The position numbers and the translations under genes were made by a program. Shown piece after piece: positions 8,649 through 17,481 of a stretch of DNA of 64,000 bases. Position 1 is the first letter of the stretch. Every line of letters begins with the position of its first letter. The stretch is from NCBI RefSeq assembly GCF_900120005.1, contig NZ_LT635449.1, positions 1 to 64,000 of the forward strand, in the 5' to 3' direction. The notes below the pieces were generated by a model. That model was not told the DNA's origin, searched no databases, and saw nothing but the letters and a program-made list of their open reading frames with translations. The stretch comes from Holdemania sp. Marseille-P2844. Lineage in GTDB: Bacteria; Bacillota_I; Bacilli_A; Erysipelotrichales; Erysipelotrichaceae.

Positions 8649-9915
8649 AAATCAGCCGGACTCCGCCTTCCGGACGTATGGATAAAACATGACAGCTGCC
8701 TGAGCCGAAGCAGTCGTCCATGACCTTCTGATACGAGTCAAGCAACGCCAGCGGCACAAACGCCTGAATCGTTCCTGCCAGACCGCCGCCGTGGACGCGC
8801 CATGCGCCATGGCCCTTCAGCACGTTTTCCGACAAGGCCAGCGCCAGCGCCAGCGACTGATGCCGGATATCGCTCGGACTGGTTACGTTCTGTAAATACA
8901 TGAAGCTGGAATGCCCCGATTCGATCACCAGTTCAAAGAAACGCTTCAGATCGTGATCCTTCAGCGCCTGCACCTGCAGCGGCACCCGCGCGTCTTCCTC
9001 AAAGAAATGAATCGCCCGCAGAATTGCACGATCGTTCTGAACCTTCTCCCGCACCTCGCGCAGCCGGCGGTAGAACTCAGCCGGCTCCACCTGACGCAGC
9101 ACCTCGGCGCCGAAATACGCGGCAACCTGACGCATTTCTGAAGGCATCAGACCGTATTCATCCGACAGATCGGCGTGATCCTGGCGCGTATCGACCAGAC
9201 ACAACGCGATCTGACTGTGATTGAAATCAAAATCAACCTGTTCCACAAGCACATTCTGCGGATCCTTGAAATCAATCGTCACAAAATTGCCGACGGAACA
9301 AGCCATCTGGTCGAGCAGCCCGCTCGGCTTGCCAAAATACACGTTTTCTGCATACTGACCGATCTTGGCGATTTCCTGCGCGGAAACCTGTCCGTCATTA
9401 TACAAATGCGATAAAATCGTGCCGACCAGCACTTCAAAAGCAGCGGAGGAAGAAATTCCCGAGCCTTTCAGCACCGTGCTGTTGGAAACGGCCTGAAATC
9501 CGCCGATCTTGTAGCCGCGCTGGACAAATCCGGCCAGCACGCCGCGGATCAGTGCTTCCGAGGTGTTTTTTTCTTCCGGATGGACAAACAGATCCGCTAA
9601 CGACACTGGTTTGATCTCAAAGCCTTCCGAGTAAAAGACGACCTCGCCTTCCCGCCTGCCGGCCGCCGCTGCCGCATCCATATTGACGCTGGCTGCCAAA
9701 ACGCGGCCATGTTGGTGGTCGGTATGGTTGCCGCCGACCTCGGTTCGTCCCGGAGCCGAAAACAAAGCGCAGTCCGTATTTCCAAACGCTCTTTCGTAAT
9801 CGTCGATCAACTGGCCGTAGCGTGCGATCTGACGCTCAGCCTGTCCCTCTCCATACAGACTGGTGAACCGCGGCCGCTGTTCATTTAACGCCGCTTTAAG
9901 CTCTGTCTTGTTCAT
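8647..9915 (-). CDS. galK: Galactokinase
   Basis: A 422-residue GHMP kinase that phosphorylates alpha-D-galactose to galactose-1-phosphate in the Leloir pathway. It has the galactose-binding signature GRTEVGGNHTDH near residue 56, the ATP-binding motif LKGSGISSSAA near 150, and the C-terminal GHMP motif VHGGGLAGTIQ near 380. It overlaps galM by 4 nt, so it is translationally coupled. galT and galE are not in the window. The protein is slightly longer than the usual 390 residues. Confidence 0.94.
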   Translation of the reverse strand: MNKTELKAALNEQRPRFTSLYGEGQAERQIARYGQLIDDYERAFGNTDCALFSAPGRTEVGGNHTDHQHGRVLAASVNMDAAAAAGRREGEVVFYSEGFEIKPVSLADLFVHPEEKNTSEALIRGVLAGFVQRGYKIGGFQAVSNSTVLKGSGISSSAAFEVLVGTILSHLYNDGQVSAQEIAKIGQYAENVYFGKPSGLLDQMACSVGNFVTIDFKDPQNVLVEQVDFDFNHSQIALCLVDTRQDHADLSDEYGLMPSEMRQVAAYFGAEVLRQVEPAEFYRRLREVREKVQNDRAILRAIHFFEEDARVPLQVQALKDHDLKRFFELVIESGHSSFMYLQNVTSPSDIRHQSLALALALSENVLKGHGAWRVHGGGLAGTIQAFVPLALLDSYQKVMDDCFGSGSCHVLSIRPEGGVRLI

Positions 9916-10937
9916 GCCTGATCCTCCTGATCAAATTCAAATGCCGTGCAATGCTCCATCGTTTCACCCGGGTTCAGAATGCAGGAAATCTTCGATGGAT
10001 CATTGACGCTGTTGGGATAATACTGCGTTTCAAAACAAACTGCGCAATGCGGCGTATACCGCACCCCGCCGCGGCCAACCTCGCTGTTTAAGAAGTTGGC
10101 GGTGTAGACATGCATGTCCGGCATATCGCTCAGCACCCGCATCGTCAGTCCGCCTTTGATCAGGCTGGCGACCGGTCGGAAGCCAACGCCGTTGAGCACA
10201 TAATTATGATCCAGGCCGCCGGCGATTTCCAGCTGGCTGTGATGTTGGTTTAAGACCTCGGTCAGTTTTTTCGGCTGGCGCAGATCGAAGGCCGTGCCTT
10301 CGACCTCCAGCGTTTCCGGACGCGTGCAGCCATTGGGATCAAGCAAACCGATTTCATCGGCGTCCACCTGAATCCAATGTTCGTCTAACGACGGAATCTG
10401 TCCGTTCAGCGAGAAATAGGCGTGATTGGTCAGCGATACCGGCGTCGCGGCGGTCGTGCGGGTGCGGGTCGTAATCGACAGCCGGTTGCCTGCCAGAGCA
10501 TAGGTCACCGTGACCGTCAGCTCACCGGGAAAGCCTTCGTCGCCCGCCGGCGATACCAGCTCCAGCGTGACCGTCTGGGAAGTATGTTCCCGCACCGTCC
10601 ACAGCTTCGCGTCAAACCCTTCCTGACCACCGTGCAGCGTATTGCCTTTATCGTTGCGGTAAAGCGTGTAAGCCTGTCCATCGAGCGTGAACTGCCCGTC
10701 CTTAATGCGGTTAGCGACGCGCCCGATCATCGCGCCCATGTATTTGACGGATTGCTGATAGCCGCCGACCTGATCGAAGCCCAGCACTGCGTCCAACTGT
10801 GCGTCCTTGACCCACAGTGAAACCAGCGTGGCGCCGTAATCGCTGACGCGCACCCGCAGCTTATCGTTTTCAATTTCTAACCACTGCGCAGACCGGCCGT
10901 CCTGCAGCGTTCCGAAGTTTCCTTTGTTCATCTTCAC
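9912..10937 (-). CDS. galM: Aldose 1-epimerase (galactose mutarotase)
   Basis: A 341-residue beta-sandwich enzyme that interconverts beta- and alpha-galactose to feed GalK. The visible family motifs are NRIKDG and NTLHGG (substrate contacts), TNHAYFSL (catalytic His) and the C-terminal FETQYYPNSVN with the general-base Glu context. The start at 10937 is a GTG that overlaps the rnc stop (GTGA); the in-frame ATG at 10931 is an alternative. It sits between rnc and galK in one coupled transcript. Confidence 0.94.
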   Translation of the reverse strand: MKMNKGNFGTLQDGRSAQWLEIENDKLRVRVSDYGATLVSLWVKDAQLDAVLGFDQVGGYQQSVKYMGAMIGRVANRIKDGQFTLDGQAYTLYRNDKGNTLHGGQEGFDAKLWTVREHTSQTVTLELVSPAGDEGFPGELTVTVTYALAGNRLSITTRTRTTAATPVSLTNHAYFSLNGQIPSLDEHWIQVDADEIGLLDPNGCTRPETLEVEGTAFDLRQPKKLTEVLNQHHSQLEIAGGLDHNYVLNGVGFRPVASLIKGGLTMRVLSDMPDMHVYTANFLNSEVGRGGVRYTPHCAVCFETQYYPNSVNDPSKISCILNPGETMEHCTAFEFDQEDQA

Positions 10938-11614
10938 AGCACCATCTTTTCAAACGCGTTCTGAGCGGCTTTTTGTTCCGCCTTTTTCTTGGAGTTGCCC
11001 TTGCCTGTGCCCAGAATAATCCCGTCCAGTTTAACCTGCACTTCAAACTCCGGTTTATTGGAAGGCCCCGTCGTATTGATGACTTCATAGGTCACGGTTT
11101 TGCGGGAATCCGATTGGACATATTCCTGCAGCTTCGTCTTATAATCGACGATGATCGGTTCCTCCGGATGGCTTAAATGCGGCACGATTACCTCGGTCAG
11201 GATATTGTCGATCGGTCCCATACCGCCATCCTCATACAGTGCGCCCAGCATCGCTTCAAACATATCGGCGATGATCGAATCGCGCTCGCGGCCGCCGGTT
11301 TTTTCCTCGCCCACGCCCAGCTTCAAGAAGGAATTCAGCTGCAGCTGCCGGGCATAGATCGCCAACGCCTCCTCGCACACCAGCTGCGCGCGGAAGGTCG
11401 TCATATGCCCTTCGTCCAGCGGCGGATCCAGGCGGAACAATTTATCCGAAACCCACAGCTGCAGCACCGCGTCGCCCATGAATTCCAGGCGCTCGTTATC
11501 ATGTTTCAGCTGCTTATGTTCATTGACATACGAGGAATGCACAAAAGCCTGCTCGATCAACCGGCTGTCTTTGCAATGAATTCCTCGTGCTTCAAGCCAT
11601 TCGCATATTTTCAT
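10934..11614 (-). CDS. rnc: Ribonuclease III
   Basis: A 226-residue double-stranded-RNA endonuclease for rRNA and mRNA processing. The signature NERLEFMGDAVL is near residue 40, the second acidic site is in ADMFEAMLGALYED near 115, and a C-terminal dsRNA-binding domain covers about 155-226 (KKKAEQKAAQNAFEKM). The ribosome site AAAGGAAG precedes the ATG. It lies 42 nt after recG. In many Firmicutes rnc is followed by smc-ftsY; here it is followed by galM with overlapping codons. Confidence 0.96.
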   Translation of the reverse strand: MKICEWLEARGIHCKDSRLIEQAFVHSSYVNEHKQLKHDNERLEFMGDAVLQLWVSDKLFRLDPPLDEGHMTTFRAQLVCEEALAIYARQLQLNSFLKLGVGEEKTGGRERDSIIADMFEAMLGALYEDGGMGPIDNILTEVIVPHLSHPEEPIIVDYKTKLQEYVQSDSRKTVTYEVINTTGPSNKPEFEVQVKLDGIILGTGKGNSKKKAEQKAAQNAFEKMVL

Positions 11615-11656
11615 TTTTTTCTTCCTTTCTGATTCTCTTATTTTATTATATCGTGA

Positions 11657-13675
11657 TTAATCCATATAAGAAATAGCGGATTCATTTTCTTTCCGGATTT
11701 TAGTTAACAACGGCTGAAACTCCGTGTTGTCCGGATCGTTCAGGATCCGCGCCGCGTCCTGACGGGCAGTCTGGATGATTCTGGTATCGGCGATAAGATC
11801 GCCTAAAATCAATCCCGGCACCCCGCTTTGACGGGTACCCAGCAGCTCGCCTGGTCCGCGTTGTTCCAGATCCTTCATCGCGATCTCGAAACCATCTGTC
11901 GTCTGTTCCATGATTTTCAAACGGGCCAGACTTTCCGGATCCTTGCTTGCGGTCAGTAAAAAACAATAGCCCTGCCGGCGTCCGCGGCCAACCCGGCCGC
12001 GCAGCTGATGGAGCTGCGACAGACCGAAGCGGTGCGCGTCGTAAATCACCATGCAGCAGGCGTTAACGACGTTGACGCCGACCTCGATGACCGTCGTCGA
12101 CACTAAGATCTGCGTCTTATTGGCCTCAAAATCATGCATCGCCTGTTCCTTTTCCTCGCTGCTCATGCGCCCATGCATCAGGCCCAGCTTGGCCTTGCCT
12201 GAAAAGGCTTCGCTTAAGCTTTCAAAAATATCAAGCACGTTGCGGCCGTCGAAGTTTTCATTTTCCTCGATCGCGCTGCAGACGATGTAAATCTGACCGC
12301 CCTGCTCCAGCTGGTCCAACAGCTGCGGCATGATCGTGCGCAGGCTGTTTTCCTCCACTAACCGAGTCTGAATCGGTTTGCGGCCCGGCGGCATCGTCAT
12401 GATCGTCGAGATATCCATGTCGCCGTAGAGCGTCGCGGCCAGCGTCCGCGGGATCGGCGTCGCGCTCATCAACAGAAAGTCGACCTTCTCGCCCTTTTCC
12501 TTTAACGCGCGGCGTTGTTCCACACCGAAGCGATGCTGCTCGTCAGCGACGACCAGCCCCAATTTGGCAAACTCCACTTCCTTTTGAAAGAGCGCGTGCG
12601 TGCCGGCGACCAGATTCAGCGTTCCGTCCTTCATCGCCTGCAGCACTTCTTTTTTCTTTGCCGAAGGCAGCGACGAACAAAGCACGTCGATCTTGATCGG
12701 CAGACCGGCGAAAAGCTTCTTTAAGGAAACGGCATGCTGACGGGCAAGGATTTCCGTTGGGGCCATGATCGCGCCCTGATGGCCGCTGAGCACGCAGGCA
12801 TACAAAGCCAGCGAAGCGACCAGAGTTTTGCCGCAGCCGACGTCGCCCTGGATTAACCGATACATGATTTTATCGCTGCCCATGTCGGCCAGAATATCCC
12901 GCACCGCTTTGAACTGATCCGGGGTCATCGCGAAGGAGAGGTGATTCGCCAGCGCGTACACCTGTTCAGCATCGAATTGCTTGGCTTTCTTCGTCACGGT
13001 TTCGGTCTGTTGCCGGTGGATCATCTCCAGTACAAGATGAAATTTCAGAAACTCCTCGTATTTCAGCGTCCGCGTGGCCTGGTAGACCTCGTCCATGGAG
13101 CGTGGGAAATGCAGGCAGCGCAGCGCCGTCTTTTTCGGCAGCAGGCGGTATTGTGCCTGAAGCGAAGGCGGTACGAGCTCTTCAATATGCGATTGAGCGG
13201 TGATGAAGGTTTTTTTGATAATTTCCTGCATCATCTTCTGCGTCATGCCTTCCTTTAAAGGATAGACCGGCGTGACGCCCAGCTGTTCCTGCAGCGGCTG
13301 CGAGTTATACGTCGAAGCTGTGATCTTGTTTCCGCCCTGGTAATAGCCGATCACCGTCACGCGCTGGCCCACCGTCAGATTACTGGCCCAGGGGCGGTTG
13401 AATATCGTGATCTCAAAGCAATCGTCGTCATTTTCCAGCTGGAACTTCGTCATCGTCTTGCCGCCGCGAATCCGCATCGTCCGCGCCGGCCGCACAATCT
13501 GCCCTTCCAGAATAACCTCGCTTTTCACCTGCCATTGATCATAAGGAATCACCTCACGGCTTTGATAGCGCAGCGGCACGCACATCAGAATCGCGTCGCT
13601 GTCGGTCAGTCCCATTTTTTCCAACAGCTCGGTCCGCTTCGGGGTCATTTTCAACTGTTTTAACGTCAGCGCCAT
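11657..13675 (-). CDS. recG: ATP-dependent DNA helicase RecG
   Basis: A 672-residue superfamily 2 helicase that remodels stalled forks and branched DNA. The N-terminal wedge/OB region covers about 1-240. The Walker A motif is in GDVGCGKT, the DEAD-box variant is DEQH, motif III is SATPIPRT, and the C-terminal motif QLRGRVGRG is present. Its place downstream of yloU-yloV is the conserved Firmicutes order, but here a terminator and an IS copy lie between yloV and recG. It likely has its own promoter in 13676-13850, with rnc, galM and galK following. Confidence 0.96.
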   Translation of the reverse strand: MALTLKQLKMTPKRTELLEKMGLTDSDAILMCVPLRYQSREVIPYDQWQVKSEVILEGQIVRPARTMRIRGGKTMTKFQLENDDDCFEITIFNRPWASNLTVGQRVTVIGYYQGGNKITASTYNSQPLQEQLGVTPVYPLKEGMTQKMMQEIIKKTFITAQSHIEELVPPSLQAQYRLLPKKTALRCLHFPRSMDEVYQATRTLKYEEFLKFHLVLEMIHRQQTETVTKKAKQFDAEQVYALANHLSFAMTPDQFKAVRDILADMGSDKIMYRLIQGDVGCGKTLVASLALYACVLSGHQGAIMAPTEILARQHAVSLKKLFAGLPIKIDVLCSSLPSAKKKEVLQAMKDGTLNLVAGTHALFQKEVEFAKLGLVVADEQHRFGVEQRRALKEKGEKVDFLLMSATPIPRTLAATLYGDMDISTIMTMPPGRKPIQTRLVEENSLRTIMPQLLDQLEQGGQIYIVCSAIEENENFDGRNVLDIFESLSEAFSGKAKLGLMHGRMSSEEKEQAMHDFEANKTQILVSTTVIEVGVNVVNACCMVIYDAHRFGLSQLHQLRGRVGRGRRQGYCFLLTASKDPESLARLKIMEQTTDGFEIAMKDLEQRGPGELLGTRQSGVPGLILGDLIADTRIIQTARQDAARILNDPDNTEFQPLLTKIRKENESAISYMD

Positions 13676-13757
13676 CGGTTCTTCCTCCTTTCAAACAAGA
13701 ATAGCTTTATTATACCTTATTTTTCAAGTCAGCGCCAAGCGAACTTGAAAATCTCCG

Positions 13758-13771
13758 GCAGAGATCTCTGC
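13758..13771. repeat. 14-bp perfect palindrome upstream of recG
   Basis: The sequence gcagagatctctgc lies 83-96 nt upstream of the recG start. It could be an operator or a minimal hairpin; on the plus strand it is followed by only four T residues. The half gcagagat recurs at 13839-13846 in the broken terminator. Confidence 0.5.
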
Positions 13772-13831
13772 TTTTGCGTTTGATTTATGCCCATGGCAGA
13801 ATCCGGATCTTCATTCGCAGACAAAACAAAA

Positions 13832-13840
13832 ACGGAATGC
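13832..13840 (-). terminator. 3' arm and T tract of the yloV terminator, split by the IS
   Basis: The arm acggaatgc here and the arm gcattccgt at 15351-15359 are exact reverse complements. With the IS and one target copy removed they form a 9-bp stem, 11-nt loop and a minus-strand TTTTTGTTTTG tract, that is, an intrinsic terminator for yloV. The IS now separates the two arms by 1.5 kb. Confidence 0.8.
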
Positions 13841-13842
13841 AG

Positions 13843-13850
13843 AGATTTTC
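13843..13850. repeat. Left 8-bp target-site duplication
   Basis: The sequence agattttc directly abuts the left end of the IS and is repeated exactly at 15342-15349. Confidence 0.95.
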
Positions 13851-15341
13851 GGTTCTATAAATTTTGGTGTTGGTGGAAACCAAAGCCTTTTTTTCTTGAG
13901 CATAAAAAAAGAGACATAGGTAAGAATTTCCGTTACAATAAAATCACCACAAATTACAGAAAGGAAATCTCACTATGTCCATTACTCATTCTATCGTATC
14001 TGTTCTCAATTTAAAAGACCCTCATCTTCATTTCTCTGAGGATTGTGTCTCTTCTCAGTCGATTCGTGGTGTTGACTCCCTTGTCTTTTCCGGCTCGCTT
14101 TCTTATGACCCTCCCTCTTCCTGTCCTCTCTGCGGGTCCTCCAACCCCGGCTCGGCTATCATCAAACATGGTACGAAATCCTCCCTCATCACCCTGCCTT
14201 CCGTTTCCCGCCGCCCCGCTTATCTCCGCCTCAAAAAACAACGCTTCCTTTGTAAACATTGCGGCCATACTTTTACGGCTTCGACTTCCATCGTTCTCCC
14301 TCATTGTTTCATTTCCAATAACACTCGTCTCTCCATTGCCCTCGACGCCAAGATGAAGACTTCTGAAAAAGATATCGCTTTCCGTCACTCTGTTTCTCAT
14401 GCTACGGTGAATTCCCTTCTTCAACAGCTCTATCAGGATTTTAAAGTCCAGCGGAATTTTCTTCCCCCTCATCTCTGTTTTGACGAGTTTCGCTCTGTCA
14501 AAGGGGTTGATGCTTCAATGTCTTTTCTCTTTCTTAACGCGGAATCCGGTCAGATCCTCAATATCCTTCCTGATCGCAGAATGCCCGCTCTCATCCGCTA
14601 TTTCATGAGCTATTCCAGGAAAGCCCGCGAAGCCGTTAAAACCGTTTGTATGGATATGTATTCCCCTTACTTCTCTGTCGTTCACCACTGTTTCCCTCAC
14701 GCCAAGATCATTCTTGACCGCTTCCACATCGTTCAGCTGCTCAGCCGCGCTCTCAATAAGACCCGCGTCAATTTCATGAATCAGAGTAAGCCTCATTACA
14801 ATAAGCTCAAACGCTATTGGAAACTCCTTCTTAAATTTGAAGATGACCTGAATGATCAGGACTTCAAAAAATGGGTTTGCTTTCCATCTCTGATGCGCGA
14901 AATTGACCTTGTCCACTTCTTAGTTGAACTGGATCCCGAGCTCAAGGCGACTTATGAGCTCTATCAGAGTCTCCTTACCGCGCTCAACCGGAAAGATCCT
15001 GACGCCTTCCTCCAAGCTTGTCTGAATCCTGATCCTTTGATCTCCAAGCCCATGAATACCGCCATTCAGTCCTTAGTGGAACGGAAAGAGGCAGTGATCA
15101 ACGCCTTGACTTACTCATTTTCCAATGGCATGATTGAAGGTACGAATAATCTGATTAAGGTCATCAAGCGTCTGGCTTTCGGTTATCGTTCTTTCATTCA
15201 ATTTAAGACCCGCATTTTACTTATTTCTAACACCTTAGTTCCCTGCCATTTTCTCAATTAAAAATGAGCCCCATTTCTGGAACTCATCTGCGTCTTTCTT
15301 GTTTCGGTTTTTCTCTCACCAACACTATTTTTGAAAGAGCC
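13851..15341 (+). mobile_element. Complete ISL3-family insertion sequence, 1491 bp
   Basis: Both ends are defined in the sequence. The 25-bp imperfect terminal inverted repeats (13851-13875 and 15317-15341) match at 18 of 25 positions, with an exact GTGTTGGTG core. The element is flanked by an exact 8-bp direct repeat, the usual target duplication of ISL3 elements. One transposase gene fills it. The right 280 bp are almost identical to copy 1 at 1-280, so the element has moved recently. It lies in the loop of the yloV terminator. Confidence 0.96.
13975..15261 (+). CDS. ISL3-family DDE transposase
   Basis: A 428-residue transposase with no frameshift. The N-terminus carries zinc-finger cysteine pairs (CPLCG near 45 and CKHCG near 90), followed by a helix-turn-helix region. 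The DDE catalytic core shows FDEF near 165, MDMYSPY near 224, DRFH near 246, and EGTNN near 397. The start ATG follows AGAAAGGAAA. The gene uses TC-rich codons unlike its GC-richer neighbours, which fits a mobile origin. It should be active. Confidence 0.95.
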   Translation: MSITHSIVSVLNLKDPHLHFSEDCVSSQSIRGVDSLVFSGSLSYDPPSSCPLCGSSNPGSAIIKHGTKSSLITLPSVSRRPAYLRLKKQRFLCKHCGHTFTASTSIVLPHCFISNNTRLSIALDAKMKTSEKDIAFRHSVSHATVNSLLQQLYQDFKVQRNFLPPHLCFDEFRSVKGVDASMSFLFLNAESGQILNILPDRRMPALIRYFMSYSRKAREAVKTVCMDMYSPYFSVVHHCFPHAKIILDRFHIVQLLSRALNKTRVNFMNQSKPHYNKLKRYWKLLLKFEDDLNDQDFKKWVCFPSLMREIDLVHFLVELDPELKATYELYQSLLTALNRKDPDAFLQACLNPDPLISKPMNTAIQSLVERKEAVINALTYSFSNGMIEGTNNLIKVIKRLAFGYRSFIQFKTRILLISNTLVPCHFLN

Positions 15342-15349
15342 AGATTTTC
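15342..15349. repeat. Right 8-bp target-site duplication
   Basis: The sequence agattttc directly follows the right end of the IS and matches 13843-13850. Confidence 0.95.
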
Positions 15350-15424
15350 CGCATTCCGTCGATTTTCTGTTTCTGTCAAGTTCAAACTTCAGACTTGCAA
15401 TATTTACAACGTTGTCCCTTTGAC

Positions 15425-17053
15425 TTATTCGACACCAAAGATAAACGAGTAGACAGGCTGACCTCCGGCCTGGATATCCGTTTCCACGCCGAACTGATCT
15501 TCGATGTACCGGGCGATCTGGGACGTTTCTTCCTCGCTGGCGTCTTCACCCGCAAGCACCGTCACGATCTCCGAATCCCCGTCGATCAGGCTGTCCAGTA
15601 ACCGCAGGCACGCATCCATTTTATTCGGCGTTGAAATCACGATCGACTTCTCGGCGATGCCCATGTAATCCCCGGCTACGATCTCCATGCCGTCGAAGGT
15701 TGTATCCTTGATCGCATAGGTGATCTGCCCCGTTTTGACATGCTGCAGCGCGGCTGTCATTTCCGCTTCGTTTTCTTCCGCGGAGACTTCCGGATTGAAC
15801 ATGATGCAGGCGGATAAGCCCTGTGGGATCGATTTTGTCTGCAGAACCCGGATATCCTGGTCTTCCATCACTGCCGCGGCCTGCTGCGCCGCCAGGATGA
15901 TGTTGGAGTTATTCGGCAGGATGAAGATATGCTTCGCCTTGACCTTCTTGATCGCCGCGACAAAATCCTCAGTCGACGGATTCATCGTCTGCCCGCCGGA
16001 AATCACGACGTCGACGCGGTATTCCTCAAACAGCTTCTTCAAGCCGTCCCCGGCCGCAACCGCAATCAGAGCGTAATCTTTTTCTTCCACCGGGGCTTCC
16101 GCTTTTTCCGGCAGCGATTCGTTCATGATCGTGTTGTGCTGTTCCTGCATGTTTTCAATTTTCAGTTTGACGAATTCGCCATAGCGCTGCGCATAGTTCA
16201 GCGCGTCGCCCGGGGTCAGGGTATGCACGTGCACCTTGACCAGATCGTCATCCTGAACGACGACGATCGATTCGCCCAAGCGAGCCAGCGCCTTCTTCAT
16301 CTTCTCTTCGGTGAATGTGACCTGTCCCTGCTCGCTTAAACGCAGAATAAATTCCGTGCAGTAGCCGAATTCTTCATTTTCCAGCTCCATCGCCGCTTTA
16401 GCGGTGGTGCTTTCCTTTTCTTCCATGACGAACGGATGACCATCCATCGCCGCTTTAAAGCCTTCTAAAATAACGACCAATCCGGTTCCGCCGCTGTCGA
16501 CGACGCCGACTTCCTTTAATACCGGAAGCAGTTCCGGCGTATTGGCCAGTGAAATCCGCGATTCGTCGAGAATGCAGTTAAACACATCGTCGATCGTCGC
16601 TTCCGGATGTTCCTTCATGTATTGCTCGCCGGCCGCGCTGGCTTCGCGGACAACCGTTAAAATTGTCCCTTCCACCGGGCGCATAACCGCCTTGTAGGCA
16701 ACCTTGCTGCCATTGACGAACGCCGCCGCCAAATCCGCCGGAGTCAGCTCGCTCTTGCCTTCAATCGACTGGTAAAAACCTCTGAAAATCTGCGACAGAA
16801 TGACGCCGGAATTTCCCCGTGCTCCCATCAACAGCCCCTTCGACAAGGTCTTCGCCAACAAGCTGAGATCCTCAGTGCACGCCTGCATCGCTTCCTTCAC
16901 GCCCGAGGTGAACGTCATCGACATGTTCGTGCCGGTGTCGCCGTCCGGGACTGGGAAAACATTCAGCGCGTCAATCGCGTCGTGGCGGTTGCTCAAATGA
17001 GCCGCTCCGCTGAGCAGCATCTCTTTAAAATCCGTTCCGTTAATTCTATTCAT
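15425..17053 (-). CDS. YloV/FakA-type kinase (DAK2 domain plus EDD/DegV-like domain)
   Basis: A 542-residue protein with an N-terminal DAK2 phosphotransfer domain (about 1-200) holding the metal/ATP site PDGDTGTNM and the loop GARGNSGVIL, a middle domain, and a C-terminal domain of the fatty-acid-kinase type. In this family FakA phosphorylates acyl groups delivered by FakB for incorporation into phospholipid. No fakB is in the window. It starts 12 nt after the Asp23 gene, the conserved yloU-yloV pair of Firmicutes. Its downstream terminator is interrupted by the IS. Confidence 0.88.
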   Translation of the reverse strand: MNRINGTDFKEMLLSGAAHLSNRHDAIDALNVFPVPDGDTGTNMSMTFTSGVKEAMQACTEDLSLLAKTLSKGLLMGARGNSGVILSQIFRGFYQSIEGKSELTPADLAAAFVNGSKVAYKAVMRPVEGTILTVVREASAAGEQYMKEHPEATIDDVFNCILDESRISLANTPELLPVLKEVGVVDSGGTGLVVILEGFKAAMDGHPFVMEEKESTTAKAAMELENEEFGYCTEFILRLSEQGQVTFTEEKMKKALARLGESIVVVQDDDLVKVHVHTLTPGDALNYAQRYGEFVKLKIENMQEQHNTIMNESLPEKAEAPVEEKDYALIAVAAGDGLKKLFEEYRVDVVISGGQTMNPSTEDFVAAIKKVKAKHIFILPNNSNIILAAQQAAAVMEDQDIRVLQTKSIPQGLSACIMFNPEVSAEENEAEMTAALQHVKTGQITYAIKDTTFDGMEIVAGDYMGIAEKSIVISTPNKMDACLRLLDSLIDGDSEIVTVLAGEDASEEETSQIARYIEDQFGVETDIQAGGQPVYSFIFGVE

Positions 17054-17065
17054 GATACCCTCCGA

Positions 17066-17425
17066 TTAACCAATAACCCGGACACCCTGCACATAGACAT
17101 TGACGGCCGCAAAATCCTGCTCCAGAGTTTTCTCAAGGACATACTTCACTTTCTTCTGTACTTCACTGACGACTTCGGACACTTTAACGCCGAAACCGAT
17201 GACGATATATAGATCCAGTTCCATTCCCCTGTCGGTCTTTCTGACGACAACCCCGCGGGAATAGTTTTCTTTTTTCAATAATTCAGCCCAGCCATCCTTC
17301 ACTAACTTCTGGGAAGCCATCCCGACGACGCCGTAGCATTCGCTGACGACACCTCCGGCCAACGTTGCGATCGCTTCCTGCGAGATGTTGATATTTCCGT
17401 AGCTGGTTACCCGTTCTATGGACAT
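17066..17425 (-). CDS. Asp23/Gls24-family envelope protein (YloU)
   Basis: A 119-residue Asp23-domain protein. The family motif is in LAGGVVSECYGVVGM (about 24-38) and the hydrophobic strand-helix pattern continues to VYVQGVRV near the end. Homologues are abundant membrane-proximal stress proteins of Gram-positive bacteria. AAGGAGG precedes the ATG. It is cotranscribed with the FakA-type kinase, 12 nt upstream of it. Confidence 0.9.
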   Translation of the reverse strand: MSIERVTSYGNINISQEAIATLAGGVVSECYGVVGMASQKLVKDGWAELLKKENYSRGVVVRKTDRGMELDLYIVIGFGVKVSEVVSEVQKKVKYVLEKTLEQDFAAVNVYVQGVRVIG

Positions 17426-17481
17426 GAACGATTCCTCCTTCGCTTTATTTATTATATCAAACTATTTGTACTTTTCAAATT

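Noticed and set aside
13787-14014. 75-residue frame upstream of the transposase
   Set aside because: It crosses the left end of the IS and the target duplication, so it is made of two unrelated sequences; no ribosome site.
1-15341. Composite transposon carrying the genes between the IS copies
   Set aside because: The genes between are core chromosomal ones in conserved order (recG, rnc), so independent insertions are simpler.
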